A DNA stretch of 64,000 nt from assembly GCF_019249245.1 (NCBI RefSeq), contig NZ_JAESDK010000020.1, positions 27,084 to 91,083 on the forward strand. Reading direction: 5' to 3'. The notes below the pieces were generated by a model that was given only the letters and a program-made list of their open reading frames with translations, did not search any database and had not been told where the DNA came from. This DNA is from Alteromonas lipotrueiana (lineage in GTDB: Bacteria > Pseudomonadota > Gammaproteobacteria > Enterobacterales > Alteromonadaceae). Shown piece by piece: positions 1 through 10,616 of the stretch (its first letter is position 1; every line of letters begins with the position of its first letter). Position numbers and translations under genes: made by a program.

Positions 1-489
1 AATACCTAAAACATAAAAAATTAAAGACGCCCCGTAAAATGGGTCAACATCGTGCAAATTGGTACGCAGACTAACAACCGCCACCCAGGTAGGAATCAGC
101 GTCAGTGCACCAAAACCTACTCTGATAGGTTTACTTGAGCGCCAGAACGCTGAAAAACGCGGATACGCAACAATCATTGCCAGTGAAACGACCCACCAGG
201 CGGCGGCTATTCCTAATATGAAGTGATAGAGCCCATGCAACTGCCCCTGATACCAAATTTTGTCTACATCGACAATCAGTGATAACAATACACAAATCAC
301 AAAAGCACTGACCATCAATGCCACCTTTTTAGGCCGCTCGATGATGCCGGACATGTTAGCCCATTCGTAGGCCCCTAATGCGACTACGCCAGCGATGGCT
401 ATCTGAAACCACCCCATGGGCATAAACAAAATTGCAATCAGCGCCAGTGGCGCCAGAATTAGCGCGGTAATTATTCGTTGTTTTAGCAT
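1..489 (-). CDS. cdsA: Phosphatidate cytidylyltransferase, N-terminal part (cut by window edge)
   Basis: This gene would make CDP-diacylglycerol from phosphatidate and CTP, the entry to phospholipid synthesis in the inner membrane. Only the first 163 codons lie in the window; the frame is open to base 1. The start ATG at 489 begins MLKQRIITALILAPLALIAI, followed by several hydrophobic helices, as in the N-terminal membrane half of CdsA. The catalytic C-terminal signature lies outside the window. It follows uppS by 50 bp on the same strand, which is the usual order (frr-uppS-cdsA) in gammaproteobacteria, and this context largely decides the identification. Confidence 0.85.
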   Translation of the reverse strand, partial: MLKQRIITALILAPLALIAILFMPMGWFQIAIAGVVALGAYEWANMSGIIERPKKVALMVSAFVICVLLSLIVDVDKIWYQGQLHGLYHFILGIAAAWWVVSLAMIVAYPRFSAFWRSSKPIRVGFGALTLIPTWVAVVSLRTNLHDVDPFYGASLIFYVLGI

Positions 490-539
490 AGCGGCTCTTC
501 GGCTCCTTGTTGTCAGCCAGGCTTAGCAGGACTACCCAA

Positions 540-1319
540 CTAGCTTTGTGGCACGCTTACCTGTTCGCCGACTAAGCCGAATCTGCGCTGACGTACATTA
601 AAGTCATCTACGGCTAACTGAAATACCTGTTCGGTAAAATCAGGCCATAGCACATCGGTAAAGTACAGTTCAGCGTAGGCACATTGCCACAATAGAAAAT
701 TACTAATTCGACGTTCACCACCAGTACGGATCAGTAAATCCAGCTCTGGAAGGTCGTGAGTAGAAATATATTCACCCAGTTTTTGTTCATCGATGTCTTC
801 TGGCTGCAATGTCCCTTGTTGCACCTGCTGAGCTAATAACTGAGCGGCATTAGCAATATCCCAGCGTCCACCATAGTTCGCTGCAATATTTAAAATCAAT
901 GCATCGTTTTGCTCAGTCATTGTTTCAGCTTTTTGAATTTTTGCTTTTAATTTGTCATCAAAAGCGGACACATCGCCAATAACTTTAAGTCTTACCCCAT
1001 TTTTGTGAAGCCGTTTAACTTCACTGTTTAATACCAGATTAAACAGCTCCATCAATACGCTGACTTCCTCTTCAGGACGTTTCCAGTTTTCACTGCTAAA
1101 CGCAAAAAGTGTGAGCGACTGAATACCCGTTTGGCGGGCAAAACGAACAACTGAGCGTACCGACTCAACGCCGGCTTTATGCCCAAAGGTACGAATTTTA
1201 CCCTTTTTTTGCGCCCAACGACCATTACCGTCCATGATAATAGCAACATGGCGTGGCCCGGATTCTTCGGGGTGCCCTGCAGTGGGTAACTGCGCAGATT
1301 GCGACCGCTTTGATAACAT
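540..1319 (-). CDS. uppS: Undecaprenyl diphosphate synthase
   Basis: Cis-prenyltransferase that extends farnesyl diphosphate with isopentenyl units to C55-PP, the lipid carrier for peptidoglycan and surface polysaccharides; a soluble cytoplasmic enzyme. The MDGNGRWA motif (residues 29-36, catalytic Asp30) and the late RTGGERRISNFLLWQ motif are intact. Its 259 residues are close to the E. coli length of 253. The start is the ATG 8 bp downstream of the frr stop, so the two are probably co-transcribed, with cdsA after it. The carrier it makes would also serve the WecA and capsule genes at 42-49 kb. Confidence 0.96.
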   Translation of the reverse strand: MLSKRSQSAQLPTAGHPEESGPRHVAIIMDGNGRWAQKKGKIRTFGHKAGVESVRSVVRFARQTGIQSLTLFAFSSENWKRPEEEVSVLMELFNLVLNSEVKRLHKNGVRLKVIGDVSAFDDKLKAKIQKAETMTEQNDALILNIAANYGGRWDIANAAQLLAQQVQQGTLQPEDIDEQKLGEYISTHDLPELDLLIRTGGERRISNFLLWQCAYAELYFTDVLWPDFTEQVFQLAVDDFNVRQRRFGLVGEQVSVPQS

Positions 1320-1327
1320 GACGGTGG

Positions 1328-1885
1328 TTAAACTTCCATTAGTTCTTTTTCTTTCACTACCAGTGTTTCGTCAACTTTTTTAATAAAGTCGTTGGTCAGT
1401 GACTGAATATTTTCTTCTGCCGCGCGACTTTCGTCTTCGCTGATTTCTTTTTCTTTGAGCAATTCTTTTACATCGCTGTTCGCATCACGGCGAACATTCC
1501 GAATGCCTACCCGAGCCTGCTCTGCTTCTGCGCGTACTACCTTGATAAGATCTTTACGACGCTCTTCAGTTAAGGCGGGCATTGGAATACGGATAGTGGT
1601 ACCCGCACTCATTGGGTTTAATCCCAAATCAGACTGCATAATGGCTTTTTCAACCGCCTGGGTGGCGCTTTTATCAAAAACAGTCAGCGCTAAAGTACGG
1701 CTGTCTTCAGCAATAACATTAGCAATTTGTTTAAGTGGCGTATCTGCGCCATAGTAAGACACCTGAATGCCGTCAAGCAGGCTAGGATGCGCCCGACCGG
1801 TGCGAATCTTACTTAACTGACTTTTCAGAGCACTGATGCTTTTTTCCATACGCTCTTGCGCATCTAGTTCAATTTCATCAATCAC
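1328..1885 (-). CDS. frr: Ribosome recycling factor
   Basis: Releases the post-termination ribosome from mRNA together with EF-G. The 185 residues equal the E. coli length, and the sequence has the typical three-helix-bundle features: the [15 protein letters not shown] segment near residue 25, the [19 protein letters not shown] stretch in the middle, and a lysine/glutamate-rich C-terminal helix. It lies 24 bp after pyrH and 8 bp before uppS on the same strand, the standard translation and envelope operon order. Confidence 0.97.
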   Translation of the reverse strand: MIDEIELDAQERMEKSISALKSQLSKIRTGRAHPSLLDGIQVSYYGADTPLKQIANVIAEDSRTLALTVFDKSATQAVEKAIMQSDLGLNPMSAGTTIRIPMPALTEERRKDLIKVVRAEAEQARVGIRNVRRDANSDVKELLKEKEISEDESRAAEENIQSLTNDFIKKVDETLVVKEKELMEV

Positions 1886-1909
1886 GATAGGTTTCCTATT
1901 TACTTTAAA

Positions 1910-2644
1910 CTATTTGTCAGCGTGGTCTATCAGGGTGCCTTCATGTTCACCCATAACGACTTTTTTCAGACACCCCGGCTTATTCATATTGAAAACCCGA
2001 ATGGGTAAACCGTGGTCCCGAGCTAGTGTAAAGGCCGATAGATCCATTACTTTAAGCTCTTTTTCCAGCACTTCATCATACGTTAAATTTGCGTACAATT
2101 CTGCGTCAGGATTTGTGGCCGGGTCGTCACTATATACACCGTCTACTTTGGTGGCTTTAAGTACCGCATCAGCTTCAATTTCAATGCCGCGCAAGCAGGC
2201 GGCGGAATCAGTGGTAAAAAATGGATTACCTGTACCAGCTGAAAATATAACTACCCGTCCCGATTTCAACAGGCTGATGGCTTCTGCCCAATTGTACGCA
2301 TCGCATACACCATTTAACGGAATCGCCGACATCATTCGAGCGTTAACAAATGCCCGATGCAACGCGTCACGCATTGCCAGACCGTTCATTACCGTGGCCA
2401 GCATACCCATGTGGTCTCCCACTACCCGGTTCATACCGGCTTTCGCAAGGCCTTCACCCCGAAACAGGTTACCTCCGCCGATAACCAACCCCACCTGAAC
2501 ACCTAGTTCTACTAACTCTTTGATTTCTTGTGCCATACGGTCAAGCACTTTAGGATCAATACCAAAACCTTCGGAGCCCATTAAGGCTTCGCCACTTAGT
2601 TTTAGCAAAATTCGACGATAGGCTGATTTTGGAGTGATGCTCAT
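1910..2644 (-). CDS. pyrH: Uridylate kinase (UMP kinase)
   Basis: Phosphorylates UMP to UDP with ATP in de novo pyrimidine synthesis; a hexameric amino-acid-kinase-fold enzyme. Visible are the N-terminal KLSGEAL loop, the [10 protein letters not shown] nucleotide-binding motif and [20 protein letters not shown]. Length is 244 residues (E. coli 241). It lies between tsf and frr, as in most gammaproteobacteria. A terminator-like hairpin after tsf (2755-2781) suggests that pyrH also has its own promoter in the 180-bp gap upstream. Confidence 0.97.
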   Translation of the reverse strand: MSITPKSAYRRILLKLSGEALMGSEGFGIDPKVLDRMAQEIKELVELGVQVGLVIGGGNLFRGEGLAKAGMNRVVGDHMGMLATVMNGLAMRDALHRAFVNARMMSAIPLNGVCDAYNWAEAISLLKSGRVVIFSAGTGNPFFTTDSAACLRGIEIEADAVLKATKVDGVYSDDPATNPDAELYANLTYDEVLEKELKVMDLSAFTLARDHGLPIRVFNMNKPGCLKKVVMGEHEGTLIDHADK

Positions 2645-2754
2645 GATTTGGTGTCCTTTGTGAACTCGGCTTGTCGTATTTTTCGGTATGCAAAAAATAG
2701 GACAAAACGATTTCGTGTTCGGCCGTACGCTGTATTTTTGTACGGTTTCACTTA

Positions 2755-2781
2755 TAAAAAAGCACCCCCTAAGAGGTGCTC
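2755..2781 (-). terminator. Rho-independent terminator after tsf
   Basis: Read on the minus strand, an AGCACC/GGTGCT stem with a short loop is followed by a run of T residues. It lies 46 bp past the tsf stop and upstream of pyrH, so tsf and pyrH are probably only partly coupled. Confidence 0.8.
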
Positions 2782-2826
2782 GTAGTGTATCTGACTATTG
2801 CGTCTGGCAAAAGTAGAAGGCAGGAA

Positions 2827-3699
2827 TTATTTCTTCGCCGCTTCCATTTGCGCTGCAACTTCAGCCGCAAAGTCTTCGCTTTTCTTCTCGATACCTTCGC
2901 CAACTTCAAAACGAATGAAGTTAACTACGTCGGCGTTGTTGCTGGCTAGCAATTCGCCCACAGTATTTGAAGGATCTTTAACAAAAGGCTGACCAGTCAG
3001 GCTGATTTCGCCCGTGAATTTCTTCATTCGGCCGGCAACCATTTTTTCTGCGATATCAGCAGGCTTACCAGATTGCATTGCAATCTCGATTTGGATTTCT
3101 TTCTCTTTTTCAACAACTTCGTCTGGCACATCTTCAGGCTTAACAAACTGTGGGTTTGCTGCTGCAACATGCATAGAAACGTCTTTTGCTAATTCTTCCT
3201 GACCACTGGTCAAAATAGAGATAACACCAATACGGCCACCGTGTACATAAGCACCAAGATTTTCACCTTCAACGTTTACTACACGACGAGGAGAAATATT
3301 TTCACCAATCTTAGTCACTAATTCTTCACGTACTTCGCTGATTTTTTTACCATTGAGCTCGGCATCGTTCAATTGATCAATTTCATTGATGCTTTGTTCG
3401 TGCGCTACGTTCAGAATTTCGTTACCGAATTTCAGGAAGCCTTCGTCACGAGCAACAAAGTCTGTTTCACAGTTTAGTTCAAGCATGGTTGCGCGGTTGC
3501 CACTGGCTTTGGTCAGAATTACGCCTTCAGCGGTAATACGACCCGCTTTTTTAGCGGCCTTTGCCTGACCTGATTTACGCATGTTTTCGATGGCTAGTTC
3601 GATATCGCCGTCAGCTTCAACCAACGCCTTCTTACAATCCATCATGCCTGCGCCTGTGCGCTCACGTAGTTCTTTAACGAGTGCTGCAGTCACTGCCAT
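2827..3699 (-). CDS. tsf: Translation elongation factor Ts
   Basis: Guanine nucleotide exchange factor that regenerates EF-Tu-GTP in the cytoplasm. The N-terminal UBA-like region carries the diagnostic [19 protein letters not shown] motif (about residues 14-32), followed by the [14 protein letters not shown] core motif near residue 75. Length is 290 residues versus 283 in E. coli. It follows rpsB on the same strand, with an intrinsic terminator between them, as in E. coli where partial read-through balances S2 and EF-Ts. Confidence 0.97.
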   Translation of the reverse strand: MAVTAALVKELRERTGAGMMDCKKALVEADGDIELAIENMRKSGQAKAAKKAGRITAEGVILTKASGNRATMLELNCETDFVARDEGFLKFGNEILNVAHEQSINEIDQLNDAELNGKKISEVREELVTKIGENISPRRVVNVEGENLGAYVHGGRIGVISILTSGQEELAKDVSMHVAAANPQFVKPEDVPDEVVEKEKEIQIEIAMQSGKPADIAEKMVAGRMKKFTGEISLTGQPFVKDPSNTVGELLASNNADVVNFIRFEVGEGIEKKSEDFAAEVAAQMEAAKK

Positions 3700-3731
3700 T
3701 TTTCAATTCCTCAGCATTAATAAATTTAATA

Positions 3732-3753
3732 GTAAAAGGGGCAAACGCCCCTT
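3732..3753 (-). terminator. Intercistronic terminator/attenuator between rpsB and tsf
   Basis: On the minus strand AAGGGGC, a GTTT loop and GCCCCTT are followed by TTTAC: a 7-bp GC-rich stem with a short U tract. It sits 70 bp after the rpsB stop and 33 bp before tsf. The U tract is short, so partial read-through is plausible. Confidence 0.7.
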
Positions 3754-3822
3754 CAAAAATATTCATCTGATAGCATAGTAGCGGCCTGCATAGCACAAAC
3801 CGGTACAATTATGCCTGGGGCC

Positions 3823-4554
3823 TTACTCAGCAGTTTCTACGAAATCGTCCTGCTCAGCTTGTGCTTCCAGGTTGCTGTTACGACCAGAGTTAACCGCATC
3901 AGCAGCCGCTTCAAGATACAACTGAACAGCACGGATCGCATCGTCGTTACCAGGTACGATGTAATCTACGCCGTCTGGATTAGAGTTAGTATCTACTACA
4001 CCTACAACCGGAATACCCAGGTTGCGTGCTTCAGTTACTGCAATGTGTTCATGATCCGCATCTACAACAAAGATAGCATCAGGCAAACCGCCCATGTCTT
4101 TGATACCACCAAGGCTGTTTTCAAGCTTGTTCATTTCACGCTCTAGCATCAGCGCTTCTTTTTTGGTCAACTTTTCAAACGTACCGTCCTGGCTTTTTTG
4201 CTCAAGGTCTTTAAGACGCTTAATTGACTGACGAACGGTTTTCCAGTTTGTCAGCATTCCGCCCAACCAACGCTTGTTCACATAGAACTGGTCGCATTTT
4301 ATAGCGGCGTCTTTAACAGCATCGCCTGCGGCACGTTTAGTACCTACAAAAAGGATTTTTCCTTTTTTCGCAGCTACACCAGAAAGGTAGTTCATCGCTT
4401 CATTAAAAAGCGGAACCGTTTTTTCCAGGTTGATGATATGAACCTTGTTACGCGCACCAAAGATGTACGGCTTCATCTTTGGATTCCAGTAACGAGTTTG
4501 GTGACCGAAGTGGACACCTGCTTTAAGCATGTCACGCATTGAAACATTAGCCAT
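3823..4554 (-). CDS. rpsB: 30S ribosomal protein S2
   Basis: Small-subunit protein S2. The start is placed at the ATG at 4554 ([20 protein letters not shown]), which matches the conserved S2 N-terminus and has a GAGGAAA ribosome-binding site 6 bp upstream; an earlier in-frame ATG at 4632 would add 26 residues of leader RNA sequence and is rejected. The protein is 243 residues, near the E. coli 241, with typical segments such as [20 protein letters not shown]. The C-terminus is acidic. It is divergent from map, which is the common arrangement. Confidence 0.97.
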   Translation of the reverse strand: MANVSMRDMLKAGVHFGHQTRYWNPKMKPYIFGARNKVHIINLEKTVPLFNEAMNYLSGVAAKKGKILFVGTKRAAGDAVKDAAIKCDQFYVNKRWLGGMLTNWKTVRQSIKRLKDLEQKSQDGTFEKLTKKEALMLEREMNKLENSLGGIKDMGGLPDAIFVVDADHEHIAVTEARNLGIPVVGVVDTNSNPDGVDYIVPGNDDAIRAVQLYLEAAADAVNSGRNSNLEAQAEQDDFVETAE

Positions 4555-4572
4555 GATATTTTCCTCAAATTT

Positions 4573-4632
4573 GGGGTTAGGCCTCCATACACCCCTTGCA
4601 TCGATCCGGTTTCCCGGACACCCCGATATCAA
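4573..4632 (-). promoter_or_regulatory. Structured rpsB 5' leader (candidate S2 autoregulatory element)
   Basis: Just upstream of rpsB the minus strand contains a TCCGG-GAAA-CCGGA tetraloop hairpin (4605-4618), flanked by two GGGGT tracts that can pair with an ACCCC tract next to the ribosome-binding site. In gammaproteobacteria the rpsB leader is known to be a conserved structure through which S2 represses rpsB-tsf. The hairpin is seen directly; its regulatory role is inferred from position and that precedent. Confidence 0.5.
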
Positions 4633-4901
4633 GTGTCGGTATATGTGTGTTATTTAATAAATTCGTACCTGATTTATCATCCGAACCTGATAGCAAACTA
4701 CCGGTCAGACAAACAGGCGGGCGCTTTATACCATGCCCCCTCGGTTAACTCAAGTTAAACGGCCTTTTTATGCCTGGTCAATCGGGCTGTAAACTATACA
4801 CAGCCCCCGCAAACCGTTAATATAATAACGATATCGCTTGATATGGTGTCATCTAACCATATCTAGACATTTACTTTGAACAAAGATTATAGAGGGTTCC
4901 G

Positions 4902-5696
4902 GTGGCAGCAATTATTAAAACCGCTGAAGAAATTGAAAAAATGCGGGTAGCCGGCAAGCTGGCTTCTGATGTTCTAACCATGATTACACCGTATGTTAAA
5001 AAAGGGGTAACCACCGACGAACTCAACAGTATTTGCCATGACTATATTGTGAACGAACAAGGTGCGACGCCTGCCCCATTAAACTACGGTCATCCGCCCT
5101 TTCCTAAGTCTGTTTGCACCTCTGTAAATCACTGTATTTGCCACGGCATCCCGTCTGATAAAAAACTTAAAGACGGTGATATTTTAAATATTGATGTAAC
5201 GGTAATTAAAGATGGTTACCATGGTGATACCTCGAAAATGTTCATGGTAGGTAAACCTTCTATTTTAGCTGAAAGGCTAGTACGAGTAACTCAGGAAAGC
5301 TTGTATAAGGCTATTGAACAAGTGAAACCCGGTATGCGTCTGGGTGATATCGGACATTTATGCCAAACCCACGCCGAGTCGCACAATTACTCTATTGTTC
5401 GCGAGTATTGCGGCCACGGTATTGGCGCTGGCTTTCACGAAGAGCCTCAAATTGTTCATTACGGTAAGCCGGGAACGGGTGAAGAGCTGGTTCCGGGAAT
5501 GTGCTTTACTATTGAGCCGATGGTAAATGCGGGCAAGCGTCACTCAAAAATCTTACCTGATCAGTGGACCGTGGTAACTAAAGACCGCAGTCTTAGCGCT
5601 CAGTGGGAACATACACTTCTGGTGACCGAAACCGGTGTTGAGGTTCTTACCCTGCGCGAAGAAGAAAGCTTGCCACGGGTAATAAATCATAATTAA
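4902..5696 (+). CDS. map: Methionine aminopeptidase, type I
   Basis: Removes the initiator methionine from nascent proteins using two divalent metal ions. The start is GTG at 4902, preceded by AGAGGG; the protein is 264 residues like E. coli Map. Metal-ligand motifs are all present: NIDVTVIKDGYHGDTS (two Asp), HGIGAGFHEEPQ (His about 171), CFTIEPMV (Glu) and QWEHTLLVTETGVEVLT (Glu). It is divergent from rpsB and followed by glnD, as in E. coli. Confidence 0.97.
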   Translation: MAAIIKTAEEIEKMRVAGKLASDVLTMITPYVKKGVTTDELNSICHDYIVNEQGATPAPLNYGHPPFPKSVCTSVNHCICHGIPSDKKLKDGDILNIDVTVIKDGYHGDTSKMFMVGKPSILAERLVRVTQESLYKAIEQVKPGMRLGDIGHLCQTHAESHNYSIVREYCGHGIGAGFHEEPQIVHYGKPGTGEELVPGMCFTIEPMVNAGKRHSKILPDQWTVVTKDRSLSAQWEHTLLVTETGVEVLTLREEESLPRVINHN

Positions 5697-5704
5697 TCTA
5701 TACC

Positions 5705-5745
5705 AACAGGTAGCCACACCATGGTGTGCTGCCTGTTCTTTTTAT
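5705..5745 (+). terminator. Terminator after map
   Basis: A long imperfect hairpin (AACAGG...CCTGTT outer stem, CACACC/GGTGTG inner stem) is followed by CTTTTTAT. It starts 8 bp after the map stop and separates map from glnD. Confidence 0.75.
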
Positions 5746-5860
5746 ACCTTTATCGTGTTGTTAAGGTGGGTCTTCAGCACCTGAACCGAGCTACTGCCAT
5801 ACGCAACATTTCATGCTAAGGTGCAAATGAATCCATAGCTTAAACGGTGAGAAAACGCTT

Positions 5861-8512
5861 TTGAGTCTACAGAAGTTAATTGCTCAGGTAGAACAAATAT
5901 CTTCGGTAGAAGATTTGCCTGCCATTAAACAGTGCGTAAAAAACAGCTATCAATGGCTGGATACAGCATTTGATACATCTCCGGTAAACCAGCTTGTTAC
6001 CGGACGGGCTCAGTTTGTTGATGCGCTGTTGTTACATTTGTGGCATTTGCTGCGTTTGGATGAGGTTAAAGATTTAGCCCTGTGCGCGGTGGGTGGCTAT
6101 GGACGCGGCCATTTGCAGCCCTACTCTGACATTGACTTGTTGATCATTAGTCAGCGTGAACTACAAACACCAACTCAGGATAAAATAAGCCAGTTTATTA
6201 CGCTACTGTGGGACATTAGACTAGACGTAGGTCAGGCGGTACGTACTCTCAAAGAAACGGTGTCGCTGGCAAAAGATGATATTTCGATAGCCACCAATTT
6301 AATTGAAAGCCGTTTATTGACGGGTAACGAACCATTGTTTGAGCTGATGCTTAAAGAAACCCACGGTCGTCAAACCTGGACCAGTCAGGCGTTTTTTGTA
6401 GCCAAGTACGATGAACAAAAAGCCCGCCACGCAAAGTTTAATGGCACCGCCTACAATCTGGAACCCAACATCAAAGAAAACCCTGGCTGTTTGCGCGATA
6501 TACAGTCTATTGGTTGGGTGGCCAAAAAACATTTCAAAGAATATGACGGATGGAATCTGGTTGGTCATGGTTATTTTACCGAAGATGAACACAGCGAGCT
6601 AATTCGCTCAAGAATGCACTTATGGCGTTTGCGTTTTGCTTTGCATCTTATCGCCGGCCGAAGTGAAAATCGTCTTCTGTTTGACTATCAGCCTGAGGTG
6701 GCGGCAAGGCTTGGCTATGGCAACGAAGCCAAAACTTCTGTTGAACGCATGATGCGTGACTTTTTCAGAACGGTGCGCCGGGTAAGCGAACTCAATAAAA
6801 TGCTGTTGCATCGTTTTCGCTATGACATGCTCAATCAGTCGGTTAAAAGCCAGACCATAATCAATGACGATTTTTGGTTATTAGATGGCATGATTGCCCC
6901 ACGCCACGAAAATGCCATCAACACACCTGAGGCCGTATTACACTTTTTACAGGTAGTGGCCGACACGCCCGAGGTCGAAGGGTTAGACACCGATACTATC
7001 CGCCAGCTGCGAAATACCCGTCGTGCCTTTGAAAGCGAATATTTTATCGAGCGCGAAGCCTGTCGTAAGCAAATTATGGTGTTGTTCCGGCATCCGCAGT
7101 TTTTTGACTATGCCTGGGATATTATGCACCAATACGGCGTGCTGCAATCGTATTTGCCAGAGTGGGATAAAATCGTCGGAATGATGCAATTTGATTTGTT
7201 TCATGCCTACACGGTGGATGAACATACGCACCGACTGGTTAAACACATTAACCATTATTTTAGTCTGAAAAATCGTGAATTTCCGCGCTGTGGCCGTATT
7301 GCCCGAAATCTGGATAAACCCGAACTGTTGTATATTGCGGCTATTTTTCACGATATTGCTAAGGGGCGAAATGGCGACCACTCGGTTCTTGGTGCTGAAG
7401 ACGTACACGCGTTTTGCGCGCGTCACGAAATCAGCGACAATGAAGCTCAGCTTATCTCCTGGTTGGTACAAAACCACTTATTAATGTCGATGGTTGCGCA
7501 GCGCCGTGACATTTACGATCCCGATGTTATTAATGAATTTGCCACCACCGTGCGCAGTCAAAATCATCTTAACCTGTTGTATTCGCTGACCCTGGCTGAC
7601 ATTCGTGCCACCAATGATAATTTATGGAATGACTGGAAGGCATCGTTGCTGCGAGAGCTGTACCTGATGACGCAAAAAGCCTTAGATAATGGTTTACAGT
7701 GTCAGGCGACGCTTAACGAACGGGTTGAGCAACATAAAAAATCTGCGGTACAATTATTAAAAGAAAGTGGTGAAGATCAGGGCCGGGTTGATGTGTTCTG
7801 GAGCCGGATGGATGACGATTATTTTGTTCGTTTCAAGCCAGCTCAGATTGCCTGGCATTCGCGTGAAATAATACAAGCCGAACAAAGCCTGTTTTTAGAA
7901 GACCCCGATAACCTGCTGATTCGGGCCAACGATGAAATTGCCAAAGGCGGCACCGAAATTCTGATTTACGGTAAAGACCGACAGGCGTTGTTCGCCCAGG
8001 TGGCATCGGTTCTGGATAGCCGTAACTGCTCAATACACGATGCGCATATTACCGTAACCCGCGACGGCTATGTATTTGATAGCATGCTGGTACTAGAAAA
8101 CGACGGTTCTCGCTTATCTTCGAAAAGCCGCACCAATACGCTGGAAGAGGCGATATTGAGTCAGCTCAATAAACCTGGTTTTGCCCACGATAATAAAAGA
8201 AAGCTGCCCCGTCAGATGCGGCAGTTAGATGTCCCTACGAAAGTCCGTTTTTTCAATATTGCTGACGAATACACCCTGATTGAGTTAGAAGCACTCGATG
8301 CGCCGGGTATTTTAGCCAAAGTAGGACACGCCTTTGTTGATAGAAATGTCACTTTAAAATTAGCGAAAATTGCTACTATCGGCGAACGCGCTGAGGATGT
8401 GTTTATTGTGACTAATCACGAAGGTAGTGCACTTACGCCTGAGCAACAGGTAGGCTTGAAAAAACAAATTTTGTATAAACTCGATCAACTTGAAGATATC
8501 AATATACCATGA
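5861..8512 (+). CDS. glnD: Bifunctional uridylyltransferase/uridylyl-removing enzyme
   Basis: Sensor of glutamine that uridylylates PII (GlnB/GlnK) when nitrogen is scarce and removes UMP when glutamine is plentiful. Domains in order: nucleotidyltransferase with [17 protein letters not shown] (residues 78-94, two metal-binding Asp), an HD hydrolase domain with [12 protein letters not shown] near residue 497, and two C-terminal ACT domains at about 695-770 and 803-883. Length 883 is typical (E. coli 890). The start appears to be TTG at 5861; no in-frame ATG lies nearby and GGTGAG 12 bp upstream may be its ribosome-binding site. The stop overlaps the dapD start by 4 bp. Confidence 0.95.
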   Translation: MSLQKLIAQVEQISSVEDLPAIKQCVKNSYQWLDTAFDTSPVNQLVTGRAQFVDALLLHLWHLLRLDEVKDLALCAVGGYGRGHLQPYSDIDLLIISQRELQTPTQDKISQFITLLWDIRLDVGQAVRTLKETVSLAKDDISIATNLIESRLLTGNEPLFELMLKETHGRQTWTSQAFFVAKYDEQKARHAKFNGTAYNLEPNIKENPGCLRDIQSIGWVAKKHFKEYDGWNLVGHGYFTEDEHSELIRSRMHLWRLRFALHLIAGRSENRLLFDYQPEVAARLGYGNEAKTSVERMMRDFFRTVRRVSELNKMLLHRFRYDMLNQSVKSQTIINDDFWLLDGMIAPRHENAINTPEAVLHFLQVVADTPEVEGLDTDTIRQLRNTRRAFESEYFIEREACRKQIMVLFRHPQFFDYAWDIMHQYGVLQSYLPEWDKIVGMMQFDLFHAYTVDEHTHRLVKHINHYFSLKNREFPRCGRIARNLDKPELLYIAAIFHDIAKGRNGDHSVLGAEDVHAFCARHEISDNEAQLISWLVQNHLLMSMVAQRRDIYDPDVINEFATTVRSQNHLNLLYSLTLADIRATNDNLWNDWKASLLRELYLMTQKALDNGLQCQATLNERVEQHKKSAVQLLKESGEDQGRVDVFWSRMDDDYFVRFKPAQIAWHSREIIQAEQSLFLEDPDNLLIRANDEIAKGGTEILIYGKDRQALFAQVASVLDSRNCSIHDAHITVTRDGYVFDSMLVLENDGSRLSSKSRTNTLEEAILSQLNKPGFAHDNKRKLPRQMRQLDVPTKVRFFNIADEYTLIELEALDAPGILAKVGHAFVDRNVTLKLAKIATIGERAEDVFIVTNHEGSALTPEQQVGLKKQILYKLDQLEDINIP

Positions 8513-9333
8513 CTGAACTACAAATTATTATTGAACAGGCTTTTGAAGAACGCGATAGCCTGTCCCCTTCAGATGCCCCTCAAAAAGTCCGCGATGCGGT
8601 TAACGAAGCACTGGACATGCTAAATAATGGCAGTGCCCGGGTTGCTGAAAAAATTGACGGAGAATGGAAAGTCCATCAATGGCTTAAAAAAGCCGTGTTG
8701 TTGTATTTTCGCTTAAACAACAACGAAATGATTGAAGGCGCCGAAAGTCGTTTTTTTGATAAAGTACCGCTTAAATATCGTGATTATACGGCTGACCAGT
8801 TTGCCAAAGAAGGCGTACGTATTGTTCCTCCAGCGGCCGTGCGCACAGGCTCTTTTGTAGGCAAAAACGTGGTTGTGATGCCGTCGTATGTCAATATTGG
8901 TGCTTTTGTTGATGAAGGCACCATGGTAGATACCTGGGCTACGGTAGGCTCTTGTGCACAAATTGGTAAAAATGTGCACTTGTCTGGCGGTGTTGGCATT
9001 GGCGGCGTACTAGAGCCGTTGCAGGCGAACCCGACCATTATTGAAGACAATTGTTTTATTGGAGCACGCTCTGAAATTGTCGAAGGCGTCATTGTAGAAG
9101 AAGGCGCGGTTATTTCGATGGGCGTATATATTGGGCAAAGCACCCGAATTTACGACCGTGAAACCGGGGAAGTACATTATGGCCGGGTGCCGGCGGGGTC
9201 GGTAGTTGTGCCTGGTAACCTACCCGGTAAAGACGGCAACTACAGCTTGTATGCGGCTATCATCGTTAAAAAAGTAGACGCAAAAACCCGTTCTAAAATT
9301 GGTATCAATGAATTATTACGTAGCGCTGATTAG
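8509..9333 (+). CDS. dapD: 2,3,4,5-tetrahydropyridine-2,6-dicarboxylate N-succinyltransferase
   Basis: Succinylates tetrahydrodipicolinate in the lysine/diaminopimelate pathway. The protein is 274 residues, identical in length to E. coli DapD, and its middle carries left-handed beta-helix hexapeptide repeats (for example [20 protein letters not shown] and [18 protein letters not shown]). Translationally coupled to glnD through an ATGA overlap. A bidirectional-looking terminator follows. Confidence 0.97.
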   Translation: MTELQIIIEQAFEERDSLSPSDAPQKVRDAVNEALDMLNNGSARVAEKIDGEWKVHQWLKKAVLLYFRLNNNEMIEGAESRFFDKVPLKYRDYTADQFAKEGVRIVPPAAVRTGSFVGKNVVVMPSYVNIGAFVDEGTMVDTWATVGSCAQIGKNVHLSGGVGIGGVLEPLQANPTIIEDNCFIGARSEIVEGVIVEEGAVISMGVYIGQSTRIYDRETGEVHYGRVPAGSVVVPGNLPGKDGNYSLYAAIIVKKVDAKTRSKIGINELLRSAD

Positions 9334-9361
9334 CGTTATTTAAATTGGCACCAACACGATT

Positions 9362-9390
9362 AAAAAGGCCTGTAGAACCAGGCCTTTTTT
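9362..9390. terminator. Bidirectional terminator between dapD and yqcA
   Basis: AAAAAGGCCTG and CAGGCCTTTTTT form a strong stem with A and T tracts on both sides. It lies between the convergent dapD (plus) and yqcA-like gene (minus) and can serve both. Confidence 0.9.
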
Positions 9391-9408
9391 GTACGCGACA
9401 ACGTGGTT

Positions 9409-9858
9409 TTACTGACCAAACAACTTATCTTTGATGCCGTTTACCCAATCAACGACATCCTGCTCGGGATCTAATGTTTCAATCGCATCAACTTCGAGCA
9501 TATCGGCAACCGGATTGCCCTGTAACTCGGTAAGCAGCTCATGAAACTGCCGAGCGCCGCCGCAAAAGTTTTCATAGCTACTGTCACCCAGACCCGCTAC
9601 CGCAAAGGGTTTTTGATTTAACAGCGGAAACTCATCTTTTAAATCTGAATAAGCAAACTCAAGGTTGGGGGGAACATCGCCCTGCCCGGTCGTTGAGGAA
9701 ATAACAAGTATTGCGTCGCTTTCGGTAAAGTCGCTGACCGCCGCGTCGTTAAACAACTCACAGTCAAAGCCCTGCTCGGCCAGGTTTTCTTCTACCTGTT
9801 CGGCAACATGCTGAGCATTTCCATAAACACTGCCGCAAAAAATACCTAATTTCGCCAT
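9409..9858 (-). CDS. yqcA: Flavodoxin-like protein YqcA
   Basis: Small FMN-binding flavodoxin-fold protein. It has a flavodoxin-like phosphate loop (GSVYGNAQHVAE), an SSTTGQGDVPPNLEF segment near residue 55 and GLGDSSYENFCGGARQF near residue 90. Length 149 matches E. coli YqcA. It is the last gene of yqcC-truC-yqcA, 20 bp after truC, the same order as in E. coli. YqcA rather than MioC is preferred because of this synteny and the GDSSYxNFC motif. The redox partner is not evident. Confidence 0.85.
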   Translation of the reverse strand: MAKLGIFCGSVYGNAQHVAEQVEENLAEQGFDCELFNDAAVSDFTESDAILVISSTTGQGDVPPNLEFAYSDLKDEFPLLNQKPFAVAGLGDSSYENFCGGARQFHELLTELQGNPVADMLEVDAIETLDPEQDVVDWVNGIKDKLFGQ

Positions 9859-9878
9859 TGTATAACACCACCTTTTTA

Positions 9879-10616
9879 CTAAATTTTAATCTGATAGGGC
9901 TGCCAGTCTGCAAGCAGACGATTTATTGATGCGCCGGGTTCGCAGGTGAGCGTAAGCCAACGACCATGTTCAGGATGTTCAAGTCCCATGCTGGTACAAC
10001 TTAAGGCCAGATTCTCAAAATCAAACCGTTGTCGTAAAAATTTATTTTGTTTTCCGTCGCCATGACTGGTGTCGCCCAGTATAGGATGGCGCAAATGCAC
10101 CATGTGCCGACGCAACTGATGCTTTCGACCAGAATGAGGCTGCAACTGCACGAGCGTGTACCTTGAGCTGGTGTAGCGGCCTGAGGCTTCAGGAATTTCA
10201 AAATATTGTAATGGCTGATAAACCGTACAGGCCGGTTGCGCAGCGATATCACCCCGGTCTTTGTCGGCAATTTTATCCGCTTTAAATTTCAGGGCGTAGT
10301 CAATCATACCCGGCGCTTTTACCCAGCCCCGCACCACCGCGACATAGCGCTTCTTTACCTGACGCGCCATCATTTGTTTACCTATCGCACTGGCAGTGGC
10401 GCTGTCAAACGCGAATAGCAACAAACCACTGGTGGGCCGGTCTAACCGATGCACCGGGTACACCCGCCGGCCAACCTGATCACGCAACAGTTGCACCGCA
10501 AACCGGGTTTCGCGTTTATCAATAGGACTTCGATGTACCAGCAAACCTGCTGGCTTATTAATCGCTATCAGACACTCATCCTGATAGACCACCGACAGCG
10601 GGATTTCACTGGTCAT
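9879..10616 (-). CDS. truC: tRNA pseudouridine(65) synthase TruC
   Basis: Isomerises uridine 65 of certain tRNAs to pseudouridine. It is a RluA/RsuA-type pseudouridine synthase with the catalytic HRLDRPTSG motif (Asp59) and the late HSGRKHQLRRHM motif. Length is 245 residues, with no S4 domain, as in TruC. It lies between yqcC and yqcA homologues; its start overlaps the end of yqcC by about 10 bp. Confidence 0.92.
   Translation of the reverse strand: MTSEIPLSVVYQDECLIAINKPAGLLVHRSPIDKRETRFAVQLLRDQVGRRVYPVHRLDRPTSGLLLFAFDSATASAIGKQMMARQVKKRYVAVVRGWVKAPGMIDYALKFKADKIADKDRGDIAAQPACTVYQPLQYFEIPEASGRYTSSRYTLVQLQPHSGRKHQLRRHMVHLRHPILGDTSHGDGKQNKFLRQRFDFENLALSCTSMGLEHPEHGRWLTLTCEPGASINRLLADWQPYQIKI

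Noticed and set aside
6314..7477. Several minus-strand frames of 63-164 codons within glnD
   Set aside because: glnD is a clear full-length gene on the plus strand; the opposite frames show no family similarity or ribosome-binding sites.
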